From assembly GCF_002217655.1 (NCBI RefSeq), contig NZ_NEWK01000002.1, forward strand, positions 993,164 to 1,057,163: DNA of 64,000 bases. Direction: 5' to 3'. The notes under the pieces are model-generated. The model was not told where the DNA came from. It worked only from the letters and a program-made list of their open reading frames with translations, and made no database searches. Made by a program: the position numbers and the translations under genes. Within the stretch, counting starts at the first letter, position 1, and each line of letters opens with the position of its first letter. The stretch is from Geobacillus thermocatenulatus. GTDB lineage: Bacteria; Bacillota; Bacilli; Bacillales; Anoxybacillaceae. Shown here in pieces: positions 45,684-54,834 of the stretch.

Positions 45684-47165
45684 TTAAACACCTTTCTTTC
45701 GTTTGATTCGTTCTAATCGCCCAAAGATAATATTGCCTTCTTTAATGGTGTTGAAGATTTTCTTGTAACGCTCTAAATTCTTTTTGTTTTTTTCAACCAT
45801 GTCATATCTGCCATGTTGCTCTGCGAATTTTATCGTTTTTGTGGTCGTTTCGATTAATAGTTCATACTTCTTTATATCCGAATCAGAAAAACCAATGGCT
45901 AAGTCCTTACATGGGTTGCCACCGTTACACGTTAAACATGGAGGCGCTTCGGCATACGGACAATTCCCATTGATTCTTGCGTGACAAGTTCCATATGGAT
46001 TGTCAATCGCGTTCAACTTGTGGTCGCGCCATAACGTTTCCAATATATCGGCTGGAATATCTTCATCGGGTTTTACTTCTCGGACCTCACCGTTCAGGTC
46101 AAAACTAAATACACCTTGTTTTATCGCTTCTTCAAAGGCTTTACGTTTGGTATTATCCAACAACTTAGCGTATCGCATGGTCATTTCAGGGGAGGTGTGT
46201 GCCAATAGTTCTTGAACGGTCAGAATATCCGCTCCACTGTTTAGCATTTTGACCGCATAGGTGTGGCGGAATTGATGTGTTTTGAAGTGAAACAGATTAC
46301 CGTTTTCGTCTGTGATATTCTTGACTTTTGCTAATATATTGAGTTGTCTTTGAATCCAATCTTGTGAATATGGTTTTCCTTTGCGAGAACCACGATAACG
46401 AACAAAGATATATTTTTCAGGATTGTTGTCATCATTACTATTTTTGATGGATTTATCAATTAACACCGCAAGAATATTGGCTAATTCGTCGTCAATCGGA
46501 ATACGGTGTCCTTTTACATACGTTTTTTCAATATCGGTCTCAATATAATATTTCCCGTTTAGTTTGACTAAACAATCTTGTGTTAACCCTAATACATCGG
46601 AAATCCGCAATCCTGTTTTAAACGCTACCCATATGACAGGCTGAACCTCTTTATGGAGGTCATTGATATGAGCGAATAGTTGTTCTAATACATAATCAGG
46701 AATGTAGTCAATTTGGTCAATGGATTTTTTCTTTGGTTTCGGTTTATCTTCTGGAAAAATTAACAACCTTACATGTGTTTCAGGAGCGATATCATATTCA
46801 TACCGTTGAATATCTTCTAAGAACTTCTGTATGGTAAACAAACTTACAGAAATATATCTTTCAGGATTTGCGTTTTTCTGTTTTAAATGTTTTTTCGTAT
46901 ATTCGCGTAACCATTGGATGTATTGCTCCATATGAAACCGTTTTAACTGTTTCAAATCATTCCATGTAGGCTCTAATGAAAAAATGAATGTAATAAATGG
47001 TGTTAGGTATTTCATATAATTTCGGGCTGCACCCCAAGAGAAATTGTTTTTACTCAGTAATCGTTGTTTGATATATTTTTTTACTTGTTCCCGAATAGCT
47101 CGTTGCTCAATTTTTTTAAAATCTATATACTGTAGATGAGCATTTTTAATTACAATAATTTCCAT
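45684..47165 (-). pseudogene. 5'-truncated TnpB-like tyrosine recombinase
   Basis: This open frame of 493 codons has a tyrosine-recombinase catalytic domain: GLRISDVLGL (Arg), HQFRHTYAVKML (HxxR), LLAHTSPEMTMRYAKL (His and nucleophile Tyr). A C-terminal cysteine-rich zinc-like region (CHARINGNCPYAEAPPCLTC) follows. Tn554 TnpB is ~630 aa. Here the native 5' end is missing: the first 12 codons (47130-47165), including the ATG, belong to the left end of the inserted ISa element, with no ribosome site. Catalytic residues are intact, but translation of a full enzyme is unlikely. Confidence 0.82.
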
Positions 47166-47253
47166 GTTCTAAGAGACAAACAGGATACCCCTTAGGCCAC
47201 ATGGAGCTGTTTTTTGATCACATCAATGGGAATATCTTGCTTCGCGGCGTCAT

Positions 47254-48675
47254 AAGTCTTAGAAAGGGTGGTTTTTTTGAAGACGTCCTTATCTCTCCAA
47301 GAAGAATGGCATTGTTTTTTAGACGGATTAAGAAGCGTGTTATCGTGCGAAGAACTTGAACATATGGCCCGAGATCATCAATTTATTCAACGAAAGGGGA
47401 AATTACGCGCCCATGATTTCGTGGCACTTTGCACATTTCTCCAGGAAGGAGGCGGTCAAAAATCATTGGTGCAGCTTTGCAGTGCTCTAGCTCTCAAGCA
47501 AAACACCTCTCTGAGTGCGGAAGGGCTCCATCAACGGTTTCATGAAAAAGCGGTGAGTTTCCTCAAAGCGGTGTTTGAAAAACTGCTCATTCATCAGACT
47601 CAGGAAGCCCGTCACTTATGTCAAAGACATTCGCTGTTTCGCCGGATTCGCATTCTCGATTCCACGTCGTTTCAACTGCCTCCTGAAATCCGGGGGATTG
47701 ACGAGGGATGTACGGGGCCTGGGGTGAAAATTCAGCTAGAATATGAATGGCTAGAAGGGAAGTTTCTCCATGTGGACGTCGAAGATGCCCGTCATCACGA
47801 CGCCGCCTACGGAGCGTCCCTTCGATCGAGCATCCAAGAGGGAGACCTTTGTTTGAAAGACTTAGGCTATTTTTCGCTTGAGGGATTGCAAGCCATTCAT
47901 GATGCCGGAGCCTTTTATATTTCCCGGCTCAAACACAATGTAGGGATTTACCAAAAAGAAGGGGACCGATTTCGAAAATGGGAACCAGAGGATTTCCTTG
48001 CGGTGCTGCAACCCGGAGAAACCATGGAACTGGAACATGCGTATGTCAGTGGAAAGAAAGTTCATCAACCGCGGCTCATTGTGTATCGGCTGACCGAAGA
48101 ACAGGAGCGACAGAAGGAAGGACAATGGAAACAGAAGGCGAAACGAAAAGGGGCCGCGTACGTGACGCGACGCCCCCACCCAATATATGTATATATCACC
48201 AATATTCCAGCGATTGATACCTCTTTGCACGAAATTCATACGCTGTATTCTCTTCGCTGGCAAATGGAAGTGGTATGTAAGACATGGAAATCCCTGTTTC
48301 ACATTCATCGATTCAAACCGATGAAAGGGGCTCGCTTTCAGTGCCACCTGTATGGAACGTTGATTGCCTTATTGATCAGCTCCACTGTCATGTTTAAAAT
48401 GCGGGAATGGCTCTATCGAAAACAGAAAAAGGAATTGAGCGAATAGAAGGCGATGAGTATGATCAAGGAGTTCGGTATGGATTTATTTCAAGCCTTATGG
48501 TGTTCTGAGGCGTTAGTTGTCCAACTCCTTTTAAAACTGTGTGACATCATCGCTCAACACGGAAAAAAATCAAGGCGTTATACAAAAAAGAGCGCTTTAG
48601 ACATTATCGAGAGTTTGGTCATCATGCCGGTGTCGTAAGAAATTCCCGCCTCATACCATGAAAAAAACCTTCTAT
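47254..48675 (+). mobile_element. IS4-family (IS231-like) element nested in ISa
   Basis: The limits are set by the points where similarity to ISa stops and resumes, so they are approximate. Both ends share a TAGAA...GGTTTTTTT pattern in inverted orientation. ISa sequence equal to 128 bases of the other copy (60556-60683) is absent here, so insertion was accompanied by a deletion or the host copy differed. Confidence 0.75.
47268..48638 (+). pseudogene. IS4-family transposase interrupted by an in-frame amber codon
   Basis: The first 392 codons encode a DDE transposase of the IS4/IS231 group: ILDSTSFQLP with the first Asp, and YSLRWQMEVVCKTWKS fitting the Y-(2)-R-(3)-E-(6)-K signature. At 48444-48446 a TAG ends the frame after KKELSE. 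The same frame continues as KAMSMIKEFGMDLFQALW to 48638, giving a total of ~456 codons, the normal length for the family. A single change at the TAG would restore it. The start is GTG 47268 or TTG 47277. Confidence 0.85.
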
Positions 48676-48833
48676 CAGTGATGGACATCGGTCAACGTTC
48701 CCGAAAATCCCTTGGTGGTCAAGGCATCGACAATGTGAACGAGATGCTTCAAGACCGGTTTGGAAAGTTGCAGCGTCAACCCCAAAGTGAAGAAAAACTT
48801 GTAGATTCCTTGGTGATGTGCTAATCTATTCAT
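48675..48833 (-). pseudogene. ISa transposase N-terminal fragment
   Basis: A 52-codon remnant begins MNRLAHHQGIYKFFFTLGLT and ends DVHH at a TGA created by the IS4-type insertion. It corresponds to the first half of the fused frame in ISa copy 2 (one substitution, Asp to Tyr, seen at residue 11). The matching C-terminal piece lies at 47192-47253. Confidence 0.8.
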
Positions 48834-48928
48834 GGGACATGAACCTCCTTGTGGGTAGTTGGTAGCACATCTATTCTAACCAAGGAGTCCGGTTCATGTC
48901 TCCTTTTTTGTTTGATTGTCAATTTATG

Positions 48929-49081
48929 TTAGCGAATTTGCTCATCTACAGTTATGTAATATTCAATCATTCTTTGAGAATAGTTCAATTCGCTAGCAAT
49001 TTGTTTATTGGGAATTTCACTGGCTATCATTTTTATGATTTTACATTCGATTTCAGTGATAGTCGGTTTCTCCTCTTTCAT
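48929..49081 (-). pseudogene. GerE/LuxR-type regulator truncated by ISa
   Basis: From ATG 49081, preceded by GGGGGAGGAG, the frame reads MKEEKPTITEIECKIIKMIA, then NKQIASELNYSQRMIEYYIT. This is the helix-turn-helix of the LuxR/GerE family. At 48951 it enters the right end of ISa and stops after seven foreign residues. Authentic GerE-like proteins are ~70-75 aa, so about 30 residues, including the dimer helix, are lost. The missing part is not found at the other end of ISa. Confidence 0.78.
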
Positions 49082-49240
49082 TTTCTCCTCCCCCTTACAC
49101 TCCTGATTTTAACAAATGCGTGTACTAAAGGAATACGGGAGGGATTATTAAGTTCAAAATTGAACCTATTCTGTACTTTTCTTACTGATTTTTGCCCTAT
49201 TTTTCATCATAGCATCCCTATTATTTTCCATATAAAAATA

Positions 49241-49268
49241 AAAAGCCCGAATTAAAAAATTCGGGCTG
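49241..49268 (-). terminator. Terminator downstream of the orphan membrane gene
   Basis: AGCCCGAATT and AATTCGGGCT form a 10-bp stem with a 4-base loop, and TTTTTATTTT follows on the minus strand. The ~110 bases between it and 49383 include a possible short frame (MLNDKTSFMEAMAARIF, ATG at ~49302) that I do not call. Confidence 0.85.
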
Positions 49269-49382
49269 CCATAGCTTCCATAAATGATGTTTTGTCATTT
49301 AACATTCTCTCGATTTTTTTGGTGCAAGTGTTTGATGAAATTTTTATCTTTTGATAAGAAATATATTCCAATTGACGGAATA

Positions 49383-49823
49383 TTAGTATATTTTTCTTTT
49401 TTTTTGATACGCTCGGTAATACATAAAGATAAAACATAGGCATAAAATAACCAATTTTACAGGCCAGATCACATGGAGGTAGAAAAGAGTTTCTACTATC
49501 ACACTTAAGAAAATAAATTTAAAGTAGGATGGAGCTTTTTCAGCATAGCTATCAAAATTTATTTTAGAAGGTTCGATACCTATACCCAGAAAATAGAAGC
49601 ATGTAAAAACAACGTAGCCGTCAATAATGAGGCTATAGTTTACTTTACCTATTACTATTTGTACTAAAAAGATAAAAGTTAGCAAAGTATAGAGTAAAAT
49701 ACCGTGAGCAATATCTATACTTGCTTTTACACTTCTTAAGGATACGGGTAAATGTTCTAATTGATATCTATATCTCAATTTATAATCTAACTCACATTTC
49801 GCACCCCAGCAGTGCAGAAACAA
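49383..49823 (-). CDS. Orphan AT-rich membrane protein
   Basis: This frame of up to 146 residues has four hydrophobic segments (GILLYTLLTFIFLVQIVIG, LIIDGYVVFTCFYFLGIGI, YFKFIFLSVIVETLFYLHVI, VKLVILCLCFIFMYYRAY). The upstream start (TTG) has no clear ribosome site, so the N-terminus may be truncated. Base composition is much lower in GC than the core genes, a sign of foreign origin. It is on the same strand as the truncated GerE-like gene. No family was recognised; it may be part of a lost signalling unit. Confidence 0.55.
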   Translation of the reverse strand: MFLHCWGAKCELDYKLRYRYQLEHLPVSLRSVKASIDIAHGILLYTLLTFIFLVQIVIGKVNYSLIIDGYVVFTCFYFLGIGIEPSKINFDSYAEKAPSYFKFIFLSVIVETLFYLHVIWPVKLVILCLCFIFMYYRAYQKKRKIY

Positions 49824-49916
49824 AGGATTTTTTATTCATTTTTTTAAAATATTTTTTGAGCCAACACAACAAGCGATGGCAATCCTTTTTTTACCATCGC
49901 TCATCATTCCTTATGA

Positions 49917-50177
49917 GCGAATGCACTCGTGTTGGTCATGGGAGCCTTCGTTTATAATCTTCTTCGTCTGATTGGACAAGATCTATTAAGCGATCCGCGA
50001 CATCCGTTGCACCACAAAGTGAAACGCCGCCGCATCAAGACGATCATTCAGACGGTGATCACGATGGCAGGGCGACTCGTTCGCCGATCACGGCAGCTAT
50101 GGATGAAGTTGACGCGAAGGAGTGGCTATAGCGAGCCCCTTCTGAACATGTACCTCAAATGGAGAGCAGAAGGGTAG
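49917..50177 (+). pseudogene. C-terminal remnant of an IS1380-type transposase
   Basis: An 86-codon remnant without its own start reads NALVLVMGAFVYNLLRLIGQ, then HHKVKRRRIKTIIQTVITMA. This matches the C-terminal end of IS1380-family transposases. The catalytic region is absent. A stop at 49914 bounds it upstream. GC content rises again here relative to the AT-rich stretch before it. Confidence 0.7.
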
Positions 50178-50530
50178 AGAACAATTGTTCGTAATTCTGT
50201 ACGCATCTTCCCCCTCTGTCCTTTTTTGGTTTTTCTTTGGTTTATATACCCAAAAAAGATATTTGTTTCATTTCCGAGAGTGAAGATGATATCTGTTTTA
50301 AACATAAAAAGGGAATGATGGATCAAACATCCATAAAGCCAGCAACAAAATCAAAGTCGACGTCAACCCATCACGGATTCAGGCGATCTGTCATGGCAAG
50401 GGATGAGAGTTCGAAAGCGCTTACGGATAAAATTCAAAAAAATGGTTCGCCAACCTATGACTTACACCTGTTTTCAGCGAACCAAAAAAGTTCCCACAAA
50501 ATCTTGACTGACTCACAATCTCAAGATCCA

Positions 50531-50646
50531 TTGGCAAAATGAGTTGATCTCGGTTATAATAAATGTACATAAGAAAACCGTCCTTTCTTGGTAGGGTTAT
50601 GGCGACTCTATTATACCAAAAAAGGAACGGTTTTCTTCTTTTTTTG
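50531..50646 (+). ncRNA. Candidate small hairpin RNA
   Basis: TTGGCA and TATAAT lie 18 bases apart (50531-50536, 50555-50560). Eleven bases on, AAGAAAACCGT and its partner ACGGTTTTCTT open a ~23-bp imperfect stem (50571-50593 with 50614-50637), ending in a pyrimidine run to 50646. No reading frame fits. The expected transcript is ~75-80 nt. It could equally be the end of a decayed IS. The remaining sequence from 50178 to 50530 shows an inverted repeat TGGTTCGC/GCGAACCA (50443-50484) and no gene. Confidence 0.4.
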
Positions 50647-50660
50647 CGAAAAAAAAGAAG

Positions 50661-50704
50661 GGTGTCCGAAAAGCGAACGCTATGCGAACACTTTTGGGAC
50701 AGCC
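50661..50704 (-). terminator. Terminator-like hairpin of the GGCTGTCC family
   Basis: On the minus strand GGCTGTCC-AAAAG pairs with CTTTT-GGACACC, with an inner GTTCGC/GCGTTC stem, then TTCTTTTTTTT follows. It lies ~200 bases beyond the nrdB stop and may act as a second terminator. Confidence 0.6.
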
Positions 50705-50875
50705 TCATTCCTGATAACTTTCTTTCAAATGAGATATTCATAATCATCCAGAGGAACAATAATGCGGTAAGGGATCTCGCATTCCCAACGATACCCCTTT
50801 CCCCTTACATTGACAATAATGTGATCCATCGGTTCGGAAAAACACGGTTTCAATCGTTCCCGTAACCGTGAACCC

Positions 50876-50905
50876 CCGCGTTGGACGATGCCCCAACGCG
50901 GTTTT
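50876..50905. terminator. Hairpin at the nrdB 3' end
   Basis: CCGCGTTGG and CCAACGCGG form a 9-bp stem with an 8-base loop. A T run is present only on the plus strand. For leftward nrdB mRNA it is probably a stabilising or weak terminating stem. Confidence 0.55.
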
Positions 50906-50907
50906 CC

Positions 50908-51948
50908 TTACAGCTCATCAAACCCATTATCCACTTGCACTTTCGTATACTGGCGTGGTTTTTGTTCAAAAAAGTCCGACTTGCCAAGGTCGACTTCTTC
51001 ATACGCTTTAATCCAGCGGAGCGGGTTCGTCCGGTAGCCGTCAAACGGGCGGTCAAAACCGAGCTGGTGGGCGCGGACGTTGGCGTAAAACTTAATGTAC
51101 GCTTCCAAATCAGCCAAGTCGATGCCATCGATGTCATTCCCGATAATTTCCTGAGCCCATTCAATTTCCAGTTCCGCCGCTTTCGTAAACGTTTCACGGA
51201 CAAAATCGGCAAGCTCCGGCGTCCGATACTCCGGGTATTCGTTCAACACTTCCTTGAAAATTTTCGCAAACAAATCAACATGAATGTGCTCGTCGCGGTT
51301 GATGTAATTGATCATCGTGCTCGTCGCCACCATTTTTTGCTGGCGCGCGAGGTTGTAGAAAAAGGCGAACCCCGAGTAGAAAAACAATCCTTCTAAAATG
51401 ACGTCAAAAACGATCGACCGCAGCAAGTTCTCCACGTTTGGCTCTTCGGCAAACGCCTTGTAGCCGTTCGTCACAAAATCGTTCCGCTTGCGCAGCGTCG
51501 GTTCGTTTCGCCAAAAGTCGAACACTTCATCTTGCTTTGCTTTCGGCACAAGGCTCGAGAGCACGTACGAATACGAATGGTTGTGAATGACTTCCTGCTG
51601 GGCAAGCATGATCATCAAGGCATTGATGCTTGGATCGGTAATGTAATCCGCCACACGTCCCGCGTAATCGGTTTGAATGCTGTCAAGCAGCGCCAACAGG
51701 CCGATGATTTTCAAAAACGCCTCCTGTTCGCGGGCGGTCAGCTGCGGAAACTGCTTCACATCTTGGGCCATATTGATTTCAAACGGCGTCCAAAAGTTGG
51801 CGAGCATCCGCTTATATTTCGCATACGCCCATGGGTAGGCGATATCGTCCCAGTTCAACACATTCGAGCAGCGGCCGTTGATAATGCCCGTCGAACGGTT
51901 CGGCGCCTCTGGATCCATAATCGGCCGTTTGACTAAGCTGATTGTCAT
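50908..51948 (-). CDS. nrdB: Class I ribonucleotide reductase beta subunit
   Basis: This 346-aa diiron radical subunit starts at ATG 51948 after GGGAGG; the frame extends upstream into the nrdA-nrdB gap without support. Metal and radical residues are visible in LLALLDSIQTD, EVIHNHSYSY (E-x2-H and the radical Tyr position) and INRDEHIHVDLF. It supplies the tyrosyl radical for deoxyribonucleotide synthesis by the alpha subunit. There is no nrdI gene beside it, which favours class Ia over Ib. It is co-transcribed with nrdA, 74 bases upstream. Confidence 0.93.
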   Translation of the reverse strand: MTISLVKRPIMDPEAPNRSTGIINGRCSNVLNWDDIAYPWAYAKYKRMLANFWTPFEINMAQDVKQFPQLTAREQEAFLKIIGLLALLDSIQTDYAGRVADYITDPSINALMIMLAQQEVIHNHSYSYVLSSLVPKAKQDEVFDFWRNEPTLRKRNDFVTNGYKAFAEEPNVENLLRSIVFDVILEGLFFYSGFAFFYNLARQQKMVATSTMINYINRDEHIHVDLFAKIFKEVLNEYPEYRTPELADFVRETFTKAAELEIEWAQEIIGNDIDGIDLADLEAYIKFYANVRAHQLGFDRPFDGYRTNPLRWIKAYEEVDLGKSDFFEQKPRQYTKVQVDNGFDEL

Positions 51949-52022
51949 GATCCATTCCTCCCTTTCAGCTAAGCTTCGGCGTGAATCTTTCCCCCGAATC
52001 GGCAACGTCCGGGGGAAGACCG

Positions 52023-54305
52023 TCAGCTCGCGCAAGAATCGCACTCGTCGATCGTCCCCGATGTCGAACGCACGTAATACGTCGTTTTCAACCCCGACTT
52101 CCACGCCGTCAAATGCAAATCGAGCAGCTCTTTTGCCTTAATCGTGTTCATAACGTAGAAGTTAAAGGAGATGGCTTGGTCGATATGGCGCTGGCGGGCG
52201 GCGTTTTGCTTGATGCTCCAGCGTTGGTCGATATGGTACGCCGATTTGTAATACCATGTCGTCTGTTCGTTTAAATCCGGCACCGTAACGGGAATCTTAT
52301 AATCTTTCTTTTCCTCGGCGTATACTTTTAAGAAAATGGGATCAATGCTCGCCGTGCTGCCGGCGATGATCGACGTCGACGCGTTCGGCGCGACGGCCAT
52401 CACATAACCGTTGCGCATCCCGTAGCGGGCCACATCTTGCTTCAGCCGATCCCAATCGAGTTCACCGTGGCTTTCGTAGCCGCGCCGTTCAAAATAAGCG
52501 CCTGTCTGCCAATCCGATCCTGGAAACGCCGGGTAGCTCCCTTTTTCTTTGGCGAGCTCCATGCTCGCCTGAATCGCCAAATACGCGATCGTTTCATACA
52601 GCTCGTCGGCGTAGCGGACCGCTTCGTCCGACTCCCAGCGAATGCCTTTTAACGCCAAAAGATGATGCCAGCCAAAGGTTCCAAGCCCGACAGCGCGGTA
52701 TTTTTCGTTCGTCAGGCCGGCTTGCAGCACGGGGATATTGTTTAAATCAATGACATTATCAAGCATCCGCATTTGAATCGGGATGAGCCGCGCTAAAACC
52801 CCATCGGTCACCGCACGAGCCAAGTTGATCGACGATAAATTGCAGACGACAAAATCGCCTGGTATTTTTTCAATGATGATCGTCCCGTCTTTCACATATT
52901 GCCGCTTCGTCACTGTCGGGCTTTGGTTTTGCGCGATTTCCGTGCAAAGGTTGCTGCAGTAGATCATCCCGAGATGGCGGTTCGGATTTTGCCGGTTCAC
53001 TTCATCGCGGTAAAACATAAACGGCGTCCCCGACTCGAGCTGGCTGCGCATAATGCTTTTCATCACGTCGATCGCCGGCACTTTTTCTTTCGACAGCCTT
53101 GGTTCGTTGACGCATTGCCAGTATTTCTCGCGGAAACTCCCGCACCCTTTTTCCTCATCATAAAAATCTTCCAAGCTAAACCCCATCACCTTCCGCACTT
53201 CATGCGGATCAAACAAATACCAGTCGCCGCGCTGTTCGACTTGCTCCATGAACAAATCAGGGATGCACACGCCGGTGAACAAATCATGCGTCCGCAGCCG
53301 TTCGTCGCCGTTGTTGAGCCGCGCATCGAGAAACGCAAAAATGTCTTTATGCCATACATCCAAATAGACGGAAATGGCTCCTTTTCGCTGTCCCAACTGA
53401 TCGACGCTCACCGCTGTATTGTTCAACTGCTTCATCCACGGGATGACGCCGGAAGAGACCCCTTTAAACCCTTTGATGTCGCTGCCGCGCGAACGGATTT
53501 TGCCTAAATAGACGCCGATGCCGCCGCCCGATTTCGACAAATTGGCGATGTCGGTGTTGCTGTCATAAATTCCTTGCAAGCTGTCATCGACCGTGTCGAC
53601 AAAGCAGCTCGACAGCTGGCCGTATGACTTCCCAGCATTGGCAAGCGTCGGCGTCGCCACAGTCATGTATAAGTTGCTTAACGCCCAATACGCTTCCTTC
53701 ACGAGCGCAAGGCGCCGCTTTTGCGGTTCATTCGCCATGAGCGTCATGGCAATGACCAAAAACCGCTCCTGCGGCAATTCATACAACCGCCGCTCATAAT
53801 CGCGGGCCAAATACCGATCCGCGAGCGTGCGCAGCCCAATGTACGTAAACAGCTTGTCCTTCTCCGGATCAAGAAACGCACCGATGACGTCGATTTCTTC
53901 TTTTGTATAACGTTCAAGCAAGAACGGGCTGTACACCCCTTGTTCCGTCAGCGCAACAAGCAGCGAGTAGAAATCGCCATACCGCCCGCGTTCATCGTAC
54001 CCACGCTGCCTTGCCGCCTCGCGGTACAATTGCCGCAAATACAGCCGGGCGCACACAAACGTCCAGTCCGGCTCCTCTTCATCAATGTAAGAAAGTCCTT
54101 CCAAAATAGCCGTTTGGTACAGCTGTTCTACCGTGACGGACTCCTTTCGGCTGAGAAGCTGCCAAACACGCTCGACGTATTCATCAAGCGACAGACGGCC
54201 GAATCCAGCCGCGGCTTGCTCAATCAGCGCCGCAAACTCTTCACGTGAAAACGAAACCGGCTTCCCTTGGTCATCGAGGATGATCATTTTCGTCAATACG
54301 GTCAT
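52023..54305 (-). CDS. nrdA: Class I ribonucleotide reductase alpha subunit
   Basis: This 760-aa catalytic subunit has an N-terminal ATP-cone (VLTKMIILDDQGKPVSFSRE, to ~residue 90) for overall activity control. The active-site region includes LSSCFVDTVDDSLQGIYD, NLSSINLARAV and the PNASTSIIAGSTASIDP loop. The C-terminal redox pair is ECDSCAS. The ATG at 54305 follows AAGGAGAGG. A terminator hairpin just upstream and a cobalamin riboswitch before it form the control region, implying repression when vitamin B12 is plentiful. Confidence 0.94.
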   Translation of the reverse strand: MTVLTKMIILDDQGKPVSFSREEFAALIEQAAAGFGRLSLDEYVERVWQLLSRKESVTVEQLYQTAILEGLSYIDEEEPDWTFVCARLYLRQLYREAARQRGYDERGRYGDFYSLLVALTEQGVYSPFLLERYTKEEIDVIGAFLDPEKDKLFTYIGLRTLADRYLARDYERRLYELPQERFLVIAMTLMANEPQKRRLALVKEAYWALSNLYMTVATPTLANAGKSYGQLSSCFVDTVDDSLQGIYDSNTDIANLSKSGGGIGVYLGKIRSRGSDIKGFKGVSSGVIPWMKQLNNTAVSVDQLGQRKGAISVYLDVWHKDIFAFLDARLNNGDERLRTHDLFTGVCIPDLFMEQVEQRGDWYLFDPHEVRKVMGFSLEDFYDEEKGCGSFREKYWQCVNEPRLSKEKVPAIDVMKSIMRSQLESGTPFMFYRDEVNRQNPNRHLGMIYCSNLCTEIAQNQSPTVTKRQYVKDGTIIIEKIPGDFVVCNLSSINLARAVTDGVLARLIPIQMRMLDNVIDLNNIPVLQAGLTNEKYRAVGLGTFGWHHLLALKGIRWESDEAVRYADELYETIAYLAIQASMELAKEKGSYPAFPGSDWQTGAYFERRGYESHGELDWDRLKQDVARYGMRNGYVMAVAPNASTSIIAGSTASIDPIFLKVYAEEKKDYKIPVTVPDLNEQTTWYYKSAYHIDQRWSIKQNAARQRHIDQAISFNFYVMNTIKAKELLDLHLTAWKSGLKTTYYVRSTSGTIDECDSCAS

Positions 54306-54325
54306 TCGTTTCCCCTCTCCTTCCA

Positions 54326-54356
54326 TAAAAAAATCCGCTCGGGCAGGCGAGCGGAT
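54326..54356 (-). terminator. Riboswitch expression-platform terminator before nrdA
   Basis: ATCCGCTCG and CGAGCGGAT form a 9-bp stem with a 6-base loop, followed by seven Ts on the minus strand, and end ~20 bases before the nrdA start. The position shows it must be bypassed for nrdA expression. Confidence 0.9.
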
Positions 54357-54439
54357 GAAACGACAGACGGAAAAAGGCAGACGAACCCCTTGTTCTTTTC
54401 CCCTATCGTTTCATCTTCCCACACCCCGAAGAACATGAA

Positions 54440-54640
54440 ACGTTCCAAGCAAGGCAGGTCTCCTGACTTGTGCATCGTCCTACTTTGGGGCCTTCCCAGC
54501 GGCGCGCCGAACGGCTCTTGCCGCCAGTGGCCATCCCATTTCGTCCGCACATACAGTTGCGGGGGCAGTTCCGGATTCGCACCGGATTCCCTATTAAGTC
54601 CTGATGGACACCGTTGCTTGGCAGAACGATATGTAGTTGT
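54440..54640 (-). ncRNA. Cobalamin riboswitch controlling nrdA-nrdB
   Basis: On the minus strand the conserved parts occur in order: AGGGAATCCGGTGCGAATCC and CTGCCCCCGC (~54550-54595), GCCACTGGCGGCAAGAGCCG (~54515-54535), and the B12 box AAGTCAGGAGACCTGCC (54453-54469). Binding of adenosylcobalamin is expected to favour the downstream terminator. No cobalamin biosynthesis or B12 transport gene is adjacent, so the target is the reductase operon. Such control is known where a B12-dependent class II reductase can substitute. Confidence 0.93.
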
Positions 54641-54834
54641 ACAATAAGGCTTCAAAACCAATATATAGTAGTTTAGCATCCTGATGGAACAAGCATATAC
54701 CAAAACCGGGAAAATTGCAAGAGTGAGCGAATCAAATTTTCTTTTCCACAAAAAACCGTTCGTTGTTCATATTTCGTTCATAAAAATTTGCTACGATTCA
54801 ACATGTATGAATCATATGAAGGAGGGGACGCAAA

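Larger units (their letters stand above)
47130..48951. mobile_element. ISa copy 1, interrupted by an IS4-type element
   Basis: The ends CTGTAGATGAGCA and TGCTCATCTACAG are perfect 13-bp inverted repeats. The outer ~120 bases left and ~275 bases right are almost identical to the shorter copy at 60432-60959. Those parts encode, on the minus strand, the C-terminal and N-terminal ends of one transposase. The middle is replaced by another IS. The flanking hexamers (TCTATA left, TTATGT right) do not match, so no target duplication remains. The transposase start resembles IS701-family proteins of Geobacillus; that family call is tentative. Confidence 0.85.

Noticed and set aside
48896-49255. 119-codon plus-strand frame starting inside ISa
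   Set aside because: It is antisense to the truncated GerE-like gene and AT-rich Phe/Ile/Leu-rich by composition.
50237-50542. 101-codon plus-strand frame
   Set aside because: No ribosome site, no recognisable family and low-complexity content inside mobile-element debris.
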